Of a stretch of 7,469 bases of DNA, positions 7,226 through 7,469 are shown piece after piece. Source of the DNA: an uncultured Rhizobiaceae group bacterium (GTDB lineage: Bacteria > Pseudomonadota > Alphaproteobacteria > Rhizobiales > Rhizobiaceae); contig CALHHQ010000016.1 of the NCBI GenBank assembly GCA_938030645.1, positions 1 to 7,469 of the forward strand, written 5' to 3'. Every line of letters starts with the position of its first letter. Within the stretch, counting starts at the first letter, position 1. Below the pieces are notes generated by a model that made no database searches, was not told the origin of the DNA, and worked only from the letters and a program-made list of their open reading frames with translations. The translations under genes were made by a program, and so were the position numbers.

Positions 7226-7290
7226 TAGGTAGCACATAGGTAGCAAGTGAGCGGTAAAAGTGGGGAAATTGTAGGAAAAGTGCGCTACCT
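7226..7290. repeat. TAGGTAGCA direct repeat with an inverted copy, possible integrase arm sites
   Basis: TAGGTAGCA occurs at 7226-7234 and again at 7237-7245, an 11-bp period or about one helical turn. The reverse complement GCTACCT occurs at 7284-7290. A second motif, TAGGAAAA, is found at 7272-7279 and 7345-7352, with AGGAAAAA at 7336-7343. They lie between the integrase start and the tRNA fragment, where tyrosine integrases and excisionases bind arm-type sites. The repeats are seen directly; the binding role is inferred. Confidence 0.45.
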
Positions 7291-7363
7291 TCATCTTAAT
7301 TTAAGTATATGAATTAATGACATAAAGGCAGTATGAGGAAAAACTAGGAAAACCGGGCACAAA

Positions 7364-7402
7364 ATTGAAAATCCGCGTGTCGGTGGTTCGATTCCGCCCC
7401 CG
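7364..7402 (+). other. tRNA-Phe(GAA) 3'-half fragment, probable att site
   Basis: The 39 bp match the 3' half of a bacterial tRNA-Phe gene. They hold the anticodon loop with GAA (ATTGAAAATC), the 3' strand of the anticodon stem, the GTGTC variable region and a full T-arm, GGTGG-TTCGATT-CCGCC (7382-7398), whose only non-Watson-Crick pair is one T-G wobble. The match stops after CCCCCG at 7402, where a normal gene would continue GGCACCA. No D-arm, 5' acceptor strand or 5' anticodon stem lies upstream, so this is not a working tRNA gene. A 3'-half copy beside an integrase is the expected trace of site-specific integration into tRNA-Phe. The intact gene is not in the window. Confidence 0.8.
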
Positions 7403-7469
7403 AACATAGATGAACATCGTCGCTTGAAGCATCTCATTTATGAACATTCAGGCCGAAGAAAAGGACAAT

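Larger units (their letters stand above)
6708..7402. mobile_element. Decayed boundary of a tRNA-targeted integrative element with a nested IS fragment
   Basis: This segment combines four signs of an old integration end: an IS3-like transposase fragment, a truncated tyrosine integrase on the minus strand, a repeat-bearing segment upstream of that integrase, and a partial tRNA-Phe 3' sequence just beyond it. An integrase gene next to an att copy, reading inward, is the usual layout at one end of a tRNA-integrated island or prophage. The element body would lie to the left. No intact mobility gene remains, so it should be immobile. The composite interpretation is inference; the separate parts are listed individually. 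Confidence 0.6.

Noticed and set aside
7364..7402. Functional tRNA gene
   Set aside because: The D-arm, 5' acceptor strand and 5' anticodon stem are missing and the 3' end does not continue to GGCACCA.
7440..7469. Possible gene start MNIQAEEKDN running off the right edge
   Set aside because: Only ten codons, no clear ribosome binding site, and another ATGAACAT copy at 7410 leads to a quick stop; not supportable.

Overview
The window looks like part of an alphaproteobacterial chromosome of moderate to low GC content (estimated by eye). The main evidence is a PhyR-type protein, an ECF-sigma-like domain fused to a receiver, which is the hallmark of the alphaproteobacterial general stress response. 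A tRNA-Phe fragment and an integrase remnant of alphaproteobacterial style agree with this. I cannot name a genus.

Positions 174-6563 hold four signalling genes, all on the + strand. First is a 1510-residue fusion: CheB methylesterase, CheR methyltransferase, a PAS-like region, a long heptad coiled coil, PAS domains, GAF, PAS, and a HisKA/HATPase_c histidine kinase. Next comes a 137-residue single-domain receiver of the Rcp1/CheY type, 46 bp downstream and probably cotranscribed. A second, divergent 123-residue receiver follows after 145 bp. Last is phyR (254 residues), after a further 115 bp. The plausible reading is a multi-sensor kinase with methylation-type enzyme domains, two small receivers that could serve as phosphate acceptors or sinks, and PhyR as the output. 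PhyR normally sequesters the anti-sigma factor NepR when phosphorylated and so frees EcfG. No nepR or ecfG is in the window, so that output must act on partners encoded elsewhere. Phosphotransfer from this kinase to PhyR is an inference from gene order only.

Positions 6564-7469 hold no intact gene and read as the worn end of an integrated element. From left to right they contain: a 5' fragment of an IS3-like transposase orfA (minus strand, frameshifted) with its probable IS terminus; short possible remnants of an integrase core; the N-terminal arm domain of a tyrosine integrase (minus strand, start at 7210, stopped after 50 codons); a segment with short direct and inverted repeats spaced about one helical turn apart; and a 39-bp copy of the 3' half of a tRNA-Phe(GAA) gene at 7364-7402. 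The tRNA copy has no D-arm or 5' half, as expected for an att site left by tRNA-targeted integration. The signalling cluster may therefore lie inside, or next to the right end of, an old integrated element.
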